Below are positions 36,419-45,086 of a DNA stretch of 64,000 bases, one piece after another; the first letter of the stretch is position 1, and each line of letters opens with the position of its first letter. The position numbers and the translations under genes were made by a program. Below the pieces are notes generated by a model, which saw only the letters and a program-made list of their open reading frames with translations, had not been told where the DNA came from and made no database searches. The DNA lies in assembly GCA_021776025.1 (NCBI GenBank), contig JAJFGR010000007.1, positions 682,001-746,000 on the forward strand. The letters run 5' to 3'. The stretch comes from Alphaproteobacteria bacterium (GTDB lineage Bacteria; Pseudomonadota; Alphaproteobacteria; Micavibrionales; Micavibrionaceae).

Positions 36419-38422
36419 TTATCGCTTGATATCAACCACTTTGGAGAGTGCATCGAGAGATGTGACGCCCTCAAGAACTTTAAGAATGCCATCGTCCCTC
36501 ATGCTTTTGAAGCCTTTTTTAACAGCCAGAGCTTTTAGTTCAGCTTTGGATTCGCCGTTTGCAAGCAATACGTCCATATCTTCGTCAAATGGCAAGATCT
36601 CAACAACAGCCGTTCTGCCTTTATAACCCGCGCCGCCACACGCATCACAACCGCCTTGCTTCGCGCGGTAAATTGTTGGTGGATTGCTCGAATTCACTTC
36701 TAAAATTCTACATTCCTCAATGTCCGGTTCATACGCTTCTTTGCAATTATCACAAAGTCTGCGTGTCAGGCGCTGCGCGAAAATTGAAACAATAGAGCCA
36801 GCAACCATGCCGGGCTTTAAATTCAAATCAAATAAACGCGGGATTGCACCAAAAGAATCGTTGGTGTGCAATGTTGTATAAACTTGGTGACCGGTCATCG
36901 CGGCTTTTAAAGCCATATTGGCTGTTTCAGCATCACGAATCTCCCCGATGAAAATAATATCCGGGTCTTGACGGAGCAGCGCTTTAATACCGTCTGCAAA
37001 TTCCAGCACACCTTCACGCACATGCGTTTGACGGATCATCGGCAGGGAATACTCCACCGGATCTTCCAGCGTTTGAATATTTACTTCGACATCATTAATT
37101 TCATTAAGCATGGAATAGAGCGAGGTTGTTTTACCTGAGCCTGTTGGGCCTGTTACGATAATAATACCTTCGGGCTTACTCTGTGATTGCTTGATTAAAT
37201 TGAGGTTGTGTTCACTAAATCCGAGCTTCTCCATCGGCATAATGCTCTCGCTCTGATCCAGAACGCGCATAACAATATTTTCACCATTCACCGTTGGCAG
37301 CGATGACACACGGAAATCAGCCTCGCGCCCACCGACATTCATTCTAAAACGCCCATCTTGCGCGCCAAGTTTATCGGCAATGTTCATGCCCGACATAATC
37401 TTGATACGCTGGGAAATTCCGCTCCAATGCTGTTTATGCAGAATTTGCGCGGTAAACAGCACGCCGTCTTTACGATAGCGCAGACGGATAAAGTTTTCTT
37501 CCGGTTCAAAGTGCAAATCGGATGCACCAATTTTCACAGCTTCAAATACCAATGCATTCACCAAACGCACAATCGGGTGAGAGAAGGCTTCACTTTCATC
37601 CAGCGAAGCCACATCTTTTTGTTCTTTGCCTTCTTCCAGCTCCTGTAAAATGGCATTCACAGAACTGGCATAGCCATAAGCCGCGTCAATTGCATCGCTT
37701 AAAACCTTCGGTGTACACACCATTGGTTTAATCGTAATGCCTTTCGGAACAAACCGGCGCAGCGTATCCATGGCCACAATGTCATAAGGATCTGACATTG
37801 CGACTTTCATGACCTCTTCATTCATGGATACAGGAAGAACCTGATGCTTTAAAGCGCTGTCCTTATCAATGAGCGCCAGAACATCGCCGTCAAAAATCGT
37901 GTTTTGCGGATCAAAAAGTTCAAAGCCCGAGCTTTCTGCTAAAAATGCGCTGAGCGTATCTTCATCAATAAAACCGAGATCAACCATGACCTCGCCCAGC
38001 ATTTTATTAGAAATTTTCTTTTCCTGAATCGCAACGTTTAGCTGATCTTCCGTGATAAGCCCCATCTCAACCAGACGATCGCCGATGCGGCCTTTTTTGC
38101 GCAGTTCATCATCAGGATCTATATCGGCCTGAGCAACATCGGTAGCATAAGTTTTAAGTGCGCGCCCTGTTCCGGCATTCCCCTGGTCTTTCTGTGCGGG
38201 CACAAATTTTGTCGGTAGCTGGTCGCTCATCTCTTCGTTTTTGTGATTACTGCCGTTCTCAGCAGGTGCAGACTCCTGCACCTCCTCATCAATAACTTCC
38301 GCGTCTAATATAGGTGCATCTTCCAGGGTTAAATCCTGAAACGTTCCAAAAGCTTCGCCTTCCGGCGGCTTATCACCGGATTGCTTGCCCTTACCCACAC
38401 TATCTTTATCCTTCTGGATCAT
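36419..38422 (-). CDS. pilB: Pilus assembly ATPase PilB/MshE (GspE family) with MshEN domain
   Basis: A 667-residue extension ATPase. An acidic disordered N-terminus (about 1-105) precedes a MshEN module with two 24-residue motifs (112-135 and 141-164) separated by five residues, the arrangement known to bind c-di-GMP. The core has Walker A GPTGSGKT (425-432), QTLEDPVEYSL, Walker B DIIFIGEIRDAET and the His box VYTTLHTNDS. Four Cys (557, 560, 592, 595) form the zinc site. It heads the pilus operon. Confidence 0.93.
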   Translation of the reverse strand: MIQKDKDSVGKGKQSGDKPPEGEAFGTFQDLTLEDAPILDAEVIDEEVQESAPAENGSNHKNEEMSDQLPTKFVPAQKDQGNAGTGRALKTYATDVAQADIDPDDELRKKGRIGDRLVEMGLITEDQLNVAIQEKKISNKMLGEVMVDLGFIDEDTLSAFLAESSGFELFDPQNTIFDGDVLALIDKDSALKHQVLPVSMNEEVMKVAMSDPYDIVAMDTLRRFVPKGITIKPMVCTPKVLSDAIDAAYGYASSVNAILQELEEGKEQKDVASLDESEAFSHPIVRLVNALVFEAVKIGASDLHFEPEENFIRLRYRKDGVLFTAQILHKQHWSGISQRIKIMSGMNIADKLGAQDGRFRMNVGGREADFRVSSLPTVNGENIVMRVLDQSESIMPMEKLGFSEHNLNLIKQSQSKPEGIIIVTGPTGSGKTTSLYSMLNEINDVEVNIQTLEDPVEYSLPMIRQTHVREGVLEFADGIKALLRQDPDIIFIGEIRDAETANMALKAAMTGHQVYTTLHTNDSFGAIPRLFDLNLKPGMVAGSIVSIFAQRLTRRLCDNCKEAYEPDIEECRILEVNSSNPPTIYRAKQGGCDACGGAGYKGRTAVVEILPFDEDMDVLLANGESKAELKALAVKKGFKSMRDDGILKVLEGVTSLDALSKVVDIKR

Positions 38423-38555
38423 CTTTATAGCTCTCTCGCCCGTTTAGAAATAATTTTGATAAATACATAAGAAAGAATACGCCGCTCGAGTATTTAGAAT
38501 ACCTCAGAAAAGTTAACAAAACAAATACGTATATTTTCATAAAAACAGTAGGTTA

Positions 38556-38582
38556 AACAAAAGAAACGCCGGAAAACCGGCG
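38556..38582 (-). terminator. Rho-independent terminator of the glutamine synthetase gene
   Basis: On the minus strand CGCCGG (38582-38577) pairs with CCGGCG (38572-38567) around TTTT, followed by a T-rich run (TTTCTTTTGTTT). It ends the gene at 38614-39732. Confidence 0.75.
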
Positions 38583-38613
38583 CTCCTTCAGAAAAACTAT
38601 ACTTTCGTTGCTT

Positions 38614-39732
38614 TTATTCAGCGGCTATCGCGAATTTAGCGTTTTTACGCGGCCAGCTATTGAACTTCATAATAGCCTCATCAAGCCCGGCTACAGTCGC
38701 ACACAAGCGCGCCGCCACGAGGTATGGGTCCGCATTTGCACCCGGACGGCGATCTTCAAAATAACCATAACCTTTGGCGGCAACCGGGGCCGGAATGCGG
38801 ATTGAACAGCCGCGGTCAGCATTGCCGACTTTAAAGGTGCCGATAGCGCAAGTTTCATGGTCCCCTGTGAGGCGTTCGCCTAAACCTGCGCCATACACGG
38901 CAATATGCTCGGCATGCTTATTACCCAACGCTTTCACAGCCGCATCAATGGCAGCCTTGCCTTTCGCCTTATCGCGCGTGTCTTTGGTGGAGAAGTTGGT
39001 GTGCATGCCCGCGCCATTCCAGTCCCCTTTAACAGGTTTGTTATCCAGCGTTGCGGAAATTTCAAACTCTTCTGCAATTCTATAGAGCAACCAGCGCGCA
39101 ATCCATGTTTGGTCAGTCATTGCCAATGCCCCTGAATTTTCGCTGGTGTCTCCACGGAAACCGATCTGGAATTCCCACTGGCCCGGCATTACTTCCGCGT
39201 TTAGCCCGTAATACATGATACCCGCTTCAATGCAGGCCTCGGCATGCGCCTCGGCAACTTCGCGGCCAAAGGCTTCATCCGCGCCGACGCCGCAATAATA
39301 CGGCCCTTGCGGTGCCGGGAAACCATGATCAGGCCAACCTAAAGGTGTGCGGCGACCTTTACTAAAGAGTGTGTATTCCTGCTCGAAACCAAACCACGGC
39401 TCATGCTTGTCGGCTCCGGCGGCTAAAACATCTCGTAACTGCGCGCGGGAATTGCTTTCATGTGGCGTGCCATCCGGATTGTTGACTTCGCACATCACAA
39501 TGAAATTGCCTTCACCACGAATGGGGTCCGTCACATAAGCGACCGGCTGCAGCAAGCAATCTGAATCATTACCGTGCGCCTGCAAAGTTGAGGAGCCATC
39601 AAAACTCCACTCTGGAAAATCCTCGATTTTTGGATTTTTTCCAGCATTGATGACCCGTGCCTTAGAACGCAAAAAGCGCGTCGGTACCGCGCCATCAAGC
39701 CATAGATATTCTGCGAGAGTAAATTTGGACAT
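38614..39732 (-). CDS. glnII: Glutamine synthetase, type II (GSII, eukaryote-like)
   Basis: Condenses ammonia and glutamate with ATP. The 372-residue size and the motifs WSFDGSSTLQA, CEVNNPDGTPHESNSR, WFGFEQEYTLF, GPYYCGVGADEAFGR, MPGQWEFQIGF and GDWNGAGMHTNFST place it in GSII rather than the roughly 470-residue GSI. RIPAPVAAKGYGYFEDRRPG is the conserved C-terminal active-site stretch. GGAGGCGAC precedes ATG 39732. GSII is known in rhizobia and some other bacteria and lacks the GSI adenylylation Tyr site. No GlnB gene adjoins it. Confidence 0.93.
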   Translation of the reverse strand: MSKFTLAEYLWLDGAVPTRFLRSKARVINAGKNPKIEDFPEWSFDGSSTLQAHGNDSDCLLQPVAYVTDPIRGEGNFIVMCEVNNPDGTPHESNSRAQLRDVLAAGADKHEPWFGFEQEYTLFSKGRRTPLGWPDHGFPAPQGPYYCGVGADEAFGREVAEAHAEACIEAGIMYYGLNAEVMPGQWEFQIGFRGDTSENSGALAMTDQTWIARWLLYRIAEEFEISATLDNKPVKGDWNGAGMHTNFSTKDTRDKAKGKAAIDAAVKALGNKHAEHIAVYGAGLGERLTGDHETCAIGTFKVGNADRGCSIRIPAPVAAKGYGYFEDRRPGANADPYLVAARLCATVAGLDEAIMKFNSWPRKNAKFAIAAE

Positions 39733-39859
39733 TTCGTCGCCTCCTTAACACATCGTCTTAAGCGGTTAAAAACGTAGTTTAGACCCTGTTAATCGCTGCT
39801 GGCAATGACTTGCTGCAGTGAATCATGCGATTTCACGGGAAAAGTAAGAAAATAAGAAA

Positions 39860-39936
39860 TGGTGCGCCCGAAGAGATTCGAACTCCTGACCCCTTGATTC
39901 GTAGTCAAGTACTCTATCCAGCTGAGCTACGGGCGC
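39860..39936 (-). tRNA. tRNA-Arg (anticodon ACG)
   Basis: On the minus strand the acceptor GCGCCCG pairs with CGGGCGC, a GCTC/GAGT D stem follows, and the anticodon arm CTTGA-CTACGAA-TCAAG gives anticodon ACG. The T arm has TTCGAAT and CCA is encoded at 39862-39860. The rest of the 476-base gap (39733-40208) shows no supported gene. Confidence 0.96.
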
Positions 39937-40208
39937 ACACTTTTTAAATGTTTAACGTTCCTAAAGTCCGTTAAGACCGGACGATTACCTCTTCATGCTG
40001 GTTAAGGCAGAAAAGTTGGCAGAAGATAGACGAATTCATAAATGATTGCAAGCATCGCTTGTCAACCCTCTTTTTGCTCTGTAAAACTCATAATACTTCA
40101 AGGGTTTTGCTTGACTCGTCAGATATTTACGGCGATGCTCGAAGCAAGGGTATATATCTAAATTAAGGGTGGCATTGCCCCCGTTAACAAGAATTTGTGT
40201 AGACGATA

Positions 40209-41369
40209 ATGATGAAGACTTCACCGCTTTTTCTCAGAGAGCTTTTGGTTCTCTCAGCCATATTTGTAGTTTCACCGGGTTTCGCGCAGGCCGCAAACCC
40301 CGCTGATGCGCCGTCCCTAATCATTACCAGTGATCCTTTGCCGGAAAGTTTGCGCCGCCAGATTTACAGCAAGCCTGTGCGTGTGCGCTCTATCAAACCT
40401 GCAGAGGTGATGAGCGGAGATTATTACAACCAGACACAAACTCTTGTTGGTGACAAAGTCAAACAAATCACCGGTGAGCTTGCCAACATTCAAGGTAAAG
40501 TCTCCTCGCTTTCCGGTAACCTTAGCGGTCTGGAACGTTTGAACGAAGAGCGCGCGGCTGAATATTACGCGAATATCGCGACCATCAATACACAGCTGCA
40601 GTCCGGCACAACGCCGGGTAACCCGCGCTTGGTACGCCGCCTTGGTGAAGCCGAAGGCCATCTGGAAACGCTGTCTAATAGTGTGGCACAGCTCAATGGC
40701 GTCGCTGTTGAAGCGTCTAACACCGCTTCCGAAGCCTCTTTCCTGCTTGAAGAAACCCGCGCAGCCTACAGCCTGTCTGGCGCAATTGAAGAAGATCATG
40801 TGCATCTGGCACAGGTTGAAGACTCTATTAACAGCACGATCATCCTTATTCAGCGCGTTTTGAACACAGTGAATGATGATGTGACCCGCACCAGCACCTA
40901 TTTAAGCTCCGAACATGAAAACTTGCGCATTCTCGGCCTTGCTGTCTCGAATGGTGACTTTTACGGCCGCAGCTTGGCGGATCGCCCATTCTCTGCTGCT
41001 CCACTTTATGCCAGCAGTGAAGGTACTTCTGGCGCGCCTTTGCAGCAGGGCACCCCTGCCCTTTCCGGCCCTCGCCCATTGGCTAAAATCAAGTTTGACC
41101 GCTCAGATGTTGAATATCAGGAGCCTATCTATCTAGCCATTAATGAAGCGCTGAAACGTTATCCCAATGCACGATTTGACCTTGTGGCCGTTACACCAAC
41201 CCAAGGCAATGCCGCAGAAGTGGCGATTGAGAGTACAAAAGCCCGCAGAAATGCTGAAAAAGTGCTCCGTACCCTCACGCAAATGGGCCTCCCACAGGAA
41301 CGCATCGACCTTTCTTATAGTGAAAGTGGTCAAGCGGCTTCCAACGAAGTTCACCTCTTTGTGAAGTAA
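40209..41369 (+). CDS. Exported OmpA-like protein with coiled-coil middle
   Basis: A 386-residue protein with signal peptide (LLVLSAIFVVSPGFAQA-A), a predicted coiled coil (residues about 75-230) and a C-terminal OmpA/MotB-like domain (IKFDRSDVEYQEPIYLAINE, then STKARRNAEKVLRTLTQMGL). The usual peptidoglycan-binding GHTD-type motif is replaced by VAVTPTQGN, so cell-wall binding is doubtful. No strong ribosome binding site precedes ATG 40209. Function unknown; an envelope scaffold is plausible. Confidence 0.7.
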   Translation: MMKTSPLFLRELLVLSAIFVVSPGFAQAANPADAPSLIITSDPLPESLRRQIYSKPVRVRSIKPAEVMSGDYYNQTQTLVGDKVKQITGELANIQGKVSSLSGNLSGLERLNEERAAEYYANIATINTQLQSGTTPGNPRLVRRLGEAEGHLETLSNSVAQLNGVAVEASNTASEASFLLEETRAAYSLSGAIEEDHVHLAQVEDSINSTIILIQRVLNTVNDDVTRTSTYLSSEHENLRILGLAVSNGDFYGRSLADRPFSAAPLYASSEGTSGAPLQQGTPALSGPRPLAKIKFDRSDVEYQEPIYLAINEALKRYPNARFDLVAVTPTQGNAAEVAIESTKARRNAEKVLRTLTQMGLPQERIDLSYSESGQAASNEVHLFVK

Positions 41370-41413
41370 TTTTTACATAAAACTTGCATTTTTTGCACTA
41401 TTTTCTGTATTGT

Positions 41414-41443
41414 GTGCAGCTAATCATAGCTGCACTGGGTTTT
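41414..41443 (+). terminator. Strong stem-loop with T-run just before the next start codon
   Basis: GTGCAGCTA (41414-41422) pairs perfectly with TAGCTGCAC (41427-41435) around ATCA, then TGGG and Ts. It could terminate the gene ending at 41369. It ends only 9 bases before ATG 41445, in the place of a Shine-Dalgarno, so it may instead shape initiation of that gene. Confidence 0.6.
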
Positions 41444-41444
41444 T

Positions 41445-43076
41445 ATGACTGAAGAGACACCTGATAAAGAGATCAAAACGCCGATTTATCAATGCGTATT
41501 CAGAGGGGAAACCTCTGAAGGAAAGCCTATTCAGCGCGTTTATGTAACAGAGAATGAAGAGCAAGCTGCTGCTTTCAACAGCTTCATTCGCGTCGTACAA
41601 CATGAATTGCACACCCCTGAATCTTTAGATGAAACTATAGCTGAGAATTTTCCGGACCTAGAGCTACGTCTTAAAGAGGTCGGGGAAGACAACATTACCA
41701 GTATTGAAAATTTGTTATTGCCAGATACCTTACCGCTGGACGAAGGGTTTTGGGATAAAAAAGACGATGTTCAACTGCTTAAGCGCGCCCTTATAGAATA
41801 TTACGGTTCATGGCATGATGGCGCAAGAAGGCGGAATAATGAGCTCGTTTCCAACCTGCCTACATTTTTTGGAGCCGCCGTAAAAGCTGACAACAGTCTC
41901 TTGATCGGTGCGAGTATCGGCGGTGCGCTTGTTGCCGCCGCCATTCAATGGCGCTCCCAACGCGAAAAAAATAAACTCATCGACACACTCAAAATATGGA
42001 TAAAATTCCAAAATGATCTTCAACATGATCCTCTAAATGCCTTGGATACACTTAATAAAAACATGAGAGATGGTGGACTGCTCTTCTCAGGTATTCCTGA
42101 ACACAATCTGAACAATTTTCCCGAAAAAAAGCTTATACAGGCCGCAAAAAAGTTTAAAGTTTGGTACGATAAAGACTTCATTGAGCAAAAACGTAATATC
42201 CGGCTTCCTAAAGCAGAAGATTTCCATGGCGCTTCGCGGTGGATTTCTTGTGTAGGCATTCCAAAGGTCTTGAACAATACATGTGACCTTATGTCGGGGC
42301 GCCTTAACCTGTTCGATAAGCAGCACTTCCCAAAGTGGAACATAAAACTCCCTACAACAGAAGATTTCCATGACGCTTCGCGGTGGATTTCTTGTGTTGC
42401 AACCCCAACTGTACTGAACGGTACATGTGAATTTGTTTCTGAACAGCTTTCCGACCTTTACAAAAACCCAAGATGGTCAACGTTTAAGACCATTGGCAAG
42501 GGCCTTAAAGATACTGGCCCTTTGCTATGCAAGGATATTGCCGGACACTTTATACAAGCCGCACGACATAAACACTCTGAACGCAAACACCTTGACCCGG
42601 AACATGGCACCCCCATAACCAATGACCGTGAAGATTTACAACAAATTCGAATTGAACATTGTGATGTTATTATGAGCGCAGCAGACCCTGTTTACGCTGA
42701 ACGGTTATTTAAAGTTTTAAAACAGGCTAAAAGTGAACGTTTTGATGGGGCAGTTATGGGCACAGCCAACATTGGTGAAACCGTTTTTATGGGTATGCAT
42801 GGTATGGAGATCTTTCACGCTGCTCAAGATCTGATCGAAGGCTCAACAGAGGCTCCAGAGACGTGGATGGACAATCCCTTTACTACAATCACATTAAGTG
42901 TCGGCTCAATTTGCCTTGCGCTCGGCGCTCATAGACATATTGGCGCAGAAGTTTCACATATCCGAGCAACCCTTGAAAGCCGCGCTGCAGAAACCTCAGA
43001 AGAGCTTCGCCCTCAAATTATTTCTCAATATATTCAAAGCAAAGAAAAGGATACTTCACCTGGGGCAGAACTATAA
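41445..43076 (+). CDS. Orphan 543-residue protein with a 48-residue tandem duplication
   Basis: I do not recognise this protein. The N-terminal 145 residues are acidic. A hydrophobic helix (LLIGASIGGALVAAAIQW, about 151-168) follows, then a central region containing two near-identical 48-residue units (starting at residues 254 and 302, each with EDFHxASRWISCV). A second hydrophobic stretch lies near 480-497 (TTITLSVGSICLALGA). There is no cleavable signal peptide, so it may be an inner-membrane protein with two helices. Its start lacks a ribosome binding site and follows a strong hairpin. Confidence 0.55.
   Translation: MTEETPDKEIKTPIYQCVFRGETSEGKPIQRVYVTENEEQAAAFNSFIRVVQHELHTPESLDETIAENFPDLELRLKEVGEDNITSIENLLLPDTLPLDEGFWDKKDDVQLLKRALIEYYGSWHDGARRRNNELVSNLPTFFGAAVKADNSLLIGASIGGALVAAAIQWRSQREKNKLIDTLKIWIKFQNDLQHDPLNALDTLNKNMRDGGLLFSGIPEHNLNNFPEKKLIQAAKKFKVWYDKDFIEQKRNIRLPKAEDFHGASRWISCVGIPKVLNNTCDLMSGRLNLFDKQHFPKWNIKLPTTEDFHDASRWISCVATPTVLNGTCEFVSEQLSDLYKNPRWSTFKTIGKGLKDTGPLLCKDIAGHFIQAARHKHSERKHLDPEHGTPITNDREDLQQIRIEHCDVIMSAADPVYAERLFKVLKQAKSERFDGAVMGTANIGETVFMGMHGMEIFHAAQDLIEGSTEAPETWMDNPFTTITLSVGSICLALGAHRHIGAEVSHIRATLESRAAETSEELRPQIISQYIQSKEKDTSPGAEL
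42204..42491 (+). repeat. 144-base in-frame tandem duplication
   Basis: Units 42204-42347 and 42348-42491 share long identical DNA blocks (for example from CAGAAGATTTCCAT through TGGATTTCTTGTGT) with scattered changes, including synonymous ones. The duplication preserves frame and adds one 48-residue copy to the orphan protein, implying a fairly recent event. Confidence 0.85.
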
Positions 43077-43136
43077 CCTACGATCTTTAAAAACCACCCT
43101 TGACCCGCTCCGCGGAATGCGTAGGATGCGAAGGAT

Positions 43137-43979
43137 ATGTCCGAAAATACATCAGATGACGAATCCATATATGTACGCCTTGCGGAGAATTCCCAAGAAG
43201 TTGAGGCTGCGCAGCGCCTGCGCTATCAGGTTTTCTATGAAGAATATGGCGCGAGCGCTGATGCGGAGATGGAGACCAGCAAGCTTGATATCGACGAATA
43301 TGATGCTTATGCAGACCATTTGATCGTTATCGATGCCTCTGAATCAAAAGAAAAGATCATCGGCACATACCGCATGCTTCGCCGCGCGGCAGCAGAAGAA
43401 GTCGGGCAATTCTACTCATCAAGTGAATATGACCTTGATCCTCTGCTTTCCAGTGAATCCTCACTTCTAGAACTTGGTCGCTCATGTGTGCTCGAGCCCT
43501 ATAGAACCCGTCCCGTGCTACAATTGCTCTGGCAAGGGATCGCTGAATACATCACCGAGTATGATATTGATTTGATGTTTGGCTGCGCCAGCCTGCAGAG
43601 CACGGATATTAAAAGCATTTCTAAACCGTTGTCTTACCTCCATCATTATCACCTCGCCCCCGAACAGCTGCGTCCGCGCGCGATCAAGGGCCGCTACATC
43701 AATATGAACATTATTCCCCAAGAGGACATCAATGCGCGCCGCGTTTTTGCCGAATTGCCGCCGTTAATTAAAGGTTACTTACGCGCGGGTTCCTGCATTG
43801 GTGATGGCGCTGTCATTGACGAACAGTTCAACACAACGGATGTGTTTATCATTGTGCAAACCCATCTTTTGGCCGATCGCTACCGTAAACATTACGAACG
43901 TAAAATTCAAAAAACCATTGCTGGTGGATCTGAAAATGTTGAAAACATCTCAGATTTCAAGAAATCCAAAAATTCATGA
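43137..43979 (+). CDS. olsB: Ornithine N-acyltransferase OlsB-like (GNAT)
   Basis: Probably transfers a 3-hydroxyacyl chain from ACP to ornithine, the first step of ornithine-lipid synthesis. The 280-residue protein has the hemolysin/OlsB acyltransferase pattern: AAQRLRYQVFYEEYG, DEYDAYADHLIVID, IGTYRMLRR, LELGRSCVLEPYR and FGCASLQSTD. It is followed by an OlsA-like gene with a four-base overlap (ATGA), the usual olsBA arrangement in alphaproteobacteria. Confidence 0.88.
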   Translation: MSENTSDDESIYVRLAENSQEVEAAQRLRYQVFYEEYGASADAEMETSKLDIDEYDAYADHLIVIDASESKEKIIGTYRMLRRAAAEEVGQFYSSSEYDLDPLLSSESSLLELGRSCVLEPYRTRPVLQLLWQGIAEYITEYDIDLMFGCASLQSTDIKSISKPLSYLHHYHLAPEQLRPRAIKGRYINMNIIPQEDINARRVFAELPPLIKGYLRAGSCIGDGAVIDEQFNTTDVFIIVQTHLLADRYRKHYERKIQKTIAGGSENVENISDFKKSKNS

Positions 43980-44764
43980 GAACCTTTATCGCCGCTATTA
44001 AAATGATCGCTTTTGTCGGGCTTTGCCTTCTGATTGTTCCCTTACAACTTGTTGTTATGTTTTTTCACAAGGGGCGCTACGCCTACATTCTGCCGCACCT
44101 TTGGCATAAAGGTGCGTGCGCCATTTTCCGCATTCGCGTACAAAAAACCGGCTCAATCTATACAAACTCGCAAGTGCTCTATATGAGCAACCATCTTTCT
44201 TACCTCGATATTCCGGCGATTTCCTCTATCCTTTGCTTTGGTTCTTTTGTCGCCAAAAAAGATGTCGCAAGCTGGCCTTTGTTTGGTTTTCTTTCGACGC
44301 TGCAGCAAACTGCGTTCATCAGCCGCAGCCGAGGCGATGCCAAAAAAGGCGTCAATGCGCTTGATACGATGCTTGAAGATGGTAAGAACCTGATTATTTT
44401 TCCGGAAGGCACATCGACCGATGGTCAAAGCGTTCTGGATTTTAAATCTAGCCTATTTTCAATTGCCCTGCGTGAAGGCCTCGAGGAACTGATCATTCAA
44501 CCCGTTACAGTGGAAGTACTATCGGCAAATGGCCACGACCTCAAAACACAGGATGATCGAGATCTTTATGCCTGGCACCGCGATATGGATGACAGCATCG
44601 AGCTGCACCACCATCTATGGAGCTTTGCCAAAAGCTCCGGCGCTGTTTTATCAATCACTTTTCATGACATTATTCATTCAAAAGAATTTTCTGATCGAAA
44701 AATACTTGCCAAGACATGCCATGACGCCGTATCCAATGGACTACAGTTTTCAAAAGCCGCATAA
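43976..44764 (+). CDS. olsA: OlsA-like 1-acyl-sn-glycerol-3-phosphate acyltransferase
   Basis: Likely O-acylates lyso-ornithine lipid. The 262-residue protein has an N-terminal membrane helix (MIAFVGLCLLIVPLQLVVMF) and PlsC motifs: NHLSYLD (His-x4-Asp), FISRSRGDAKKG, and FPEGTSTDG. Position directly behind olsB favours OlsA over a general PlsC. Confidence 0.87.
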   Translation: MRTFIAAIKMIAFVGLCLLIVPLQLVVMFFHKGRYAYILPHLWHKGACAIFRIRVQKTGSIYTNSQVLYMSNHLSYLDIPAISSILCFGSFVAKKDVASWPLFGFLSTLQQTAFISRSRGDAKKGVNALDTMLEDGKNLIIFPEGTSTDGQSVLDFKSSLFSIALREGLEELIIQPVTVEVLSANGHDLKTQDDRDLYAWHRDMDDSIELHHHLWSFAKSSGAVLSITFHDIIHSKEFSDRKILAKTCHDAVSNGLQFSKAA

Positions 44765-44778
44765 AAGGAGCGCATAAG

Positions 44779-45000
44779 ATGATCGAAATAAAGCCAGAAG
44801 AAGTATCCCGCTTGCAATCCTATATGCAAACTACGTTCAAAAATACGGGTTTTGCCCTGAAAATGCGCGAAAAGGCCGTGGACTCAGTTGAAGTCCTGCT
44901 TGATGGCGAATTTATTGGCCTAATCTACAAGGATGAGGACGGCGATTACAACTTTGATATGGCTATTCTTGAGATTGATATTCCCGGCGCCATTGGATAA
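44779..45000 (+). CDS. DUF3126 family small protein
   Basis: A 73-residue protein matching the alphaproteobacterial DUF3126 pattern (EEVSRLQSYMQTTF, then LDGEFIGLIYKDEDGDYNF, ending MAILEIDI). AAAGGAG lies 9 bases before the start. It follows olsA by 14 bases. No function is established for the family. Confidence 0.85.
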   Translation: MIEIKPEEVSRLQSYMQTTFKNTGFALKMREKAVDSVEVLLDGEFIGLIYKDEDGDYNFDMAILEIDIPGAIG

Positions 45001-45086
45001 CCCTGTAAAATATACCGCTTAAGTTGCAGGCATAGCCCCCAATTTGCTAAAATTATAGAAGTGAGCATAATTTTGGGCGGTTCTTC

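Noticed and set aside
25281-38422. Type II secretion system instead of a type IV pilus
   Set aside because: PilT and PilU retraction ATPases, a PilO/PilP-like pair and a single pilin with no GspG/H/I/J/K set favour a pilus, although secretin, ATPase and platform are shared by both machines.
40036-40224. 62-residue minus-strand open frame before the OmpA-like gene
   Set aside because: No ribosome binding site, no recognisable features, and it overlaps the start of the exported protein at 40209.
42204-42491. Insertion of a mobile element
   Set aside because: The repeat is an in-frame coding duplication without inverted ends, target duplication or transposase.
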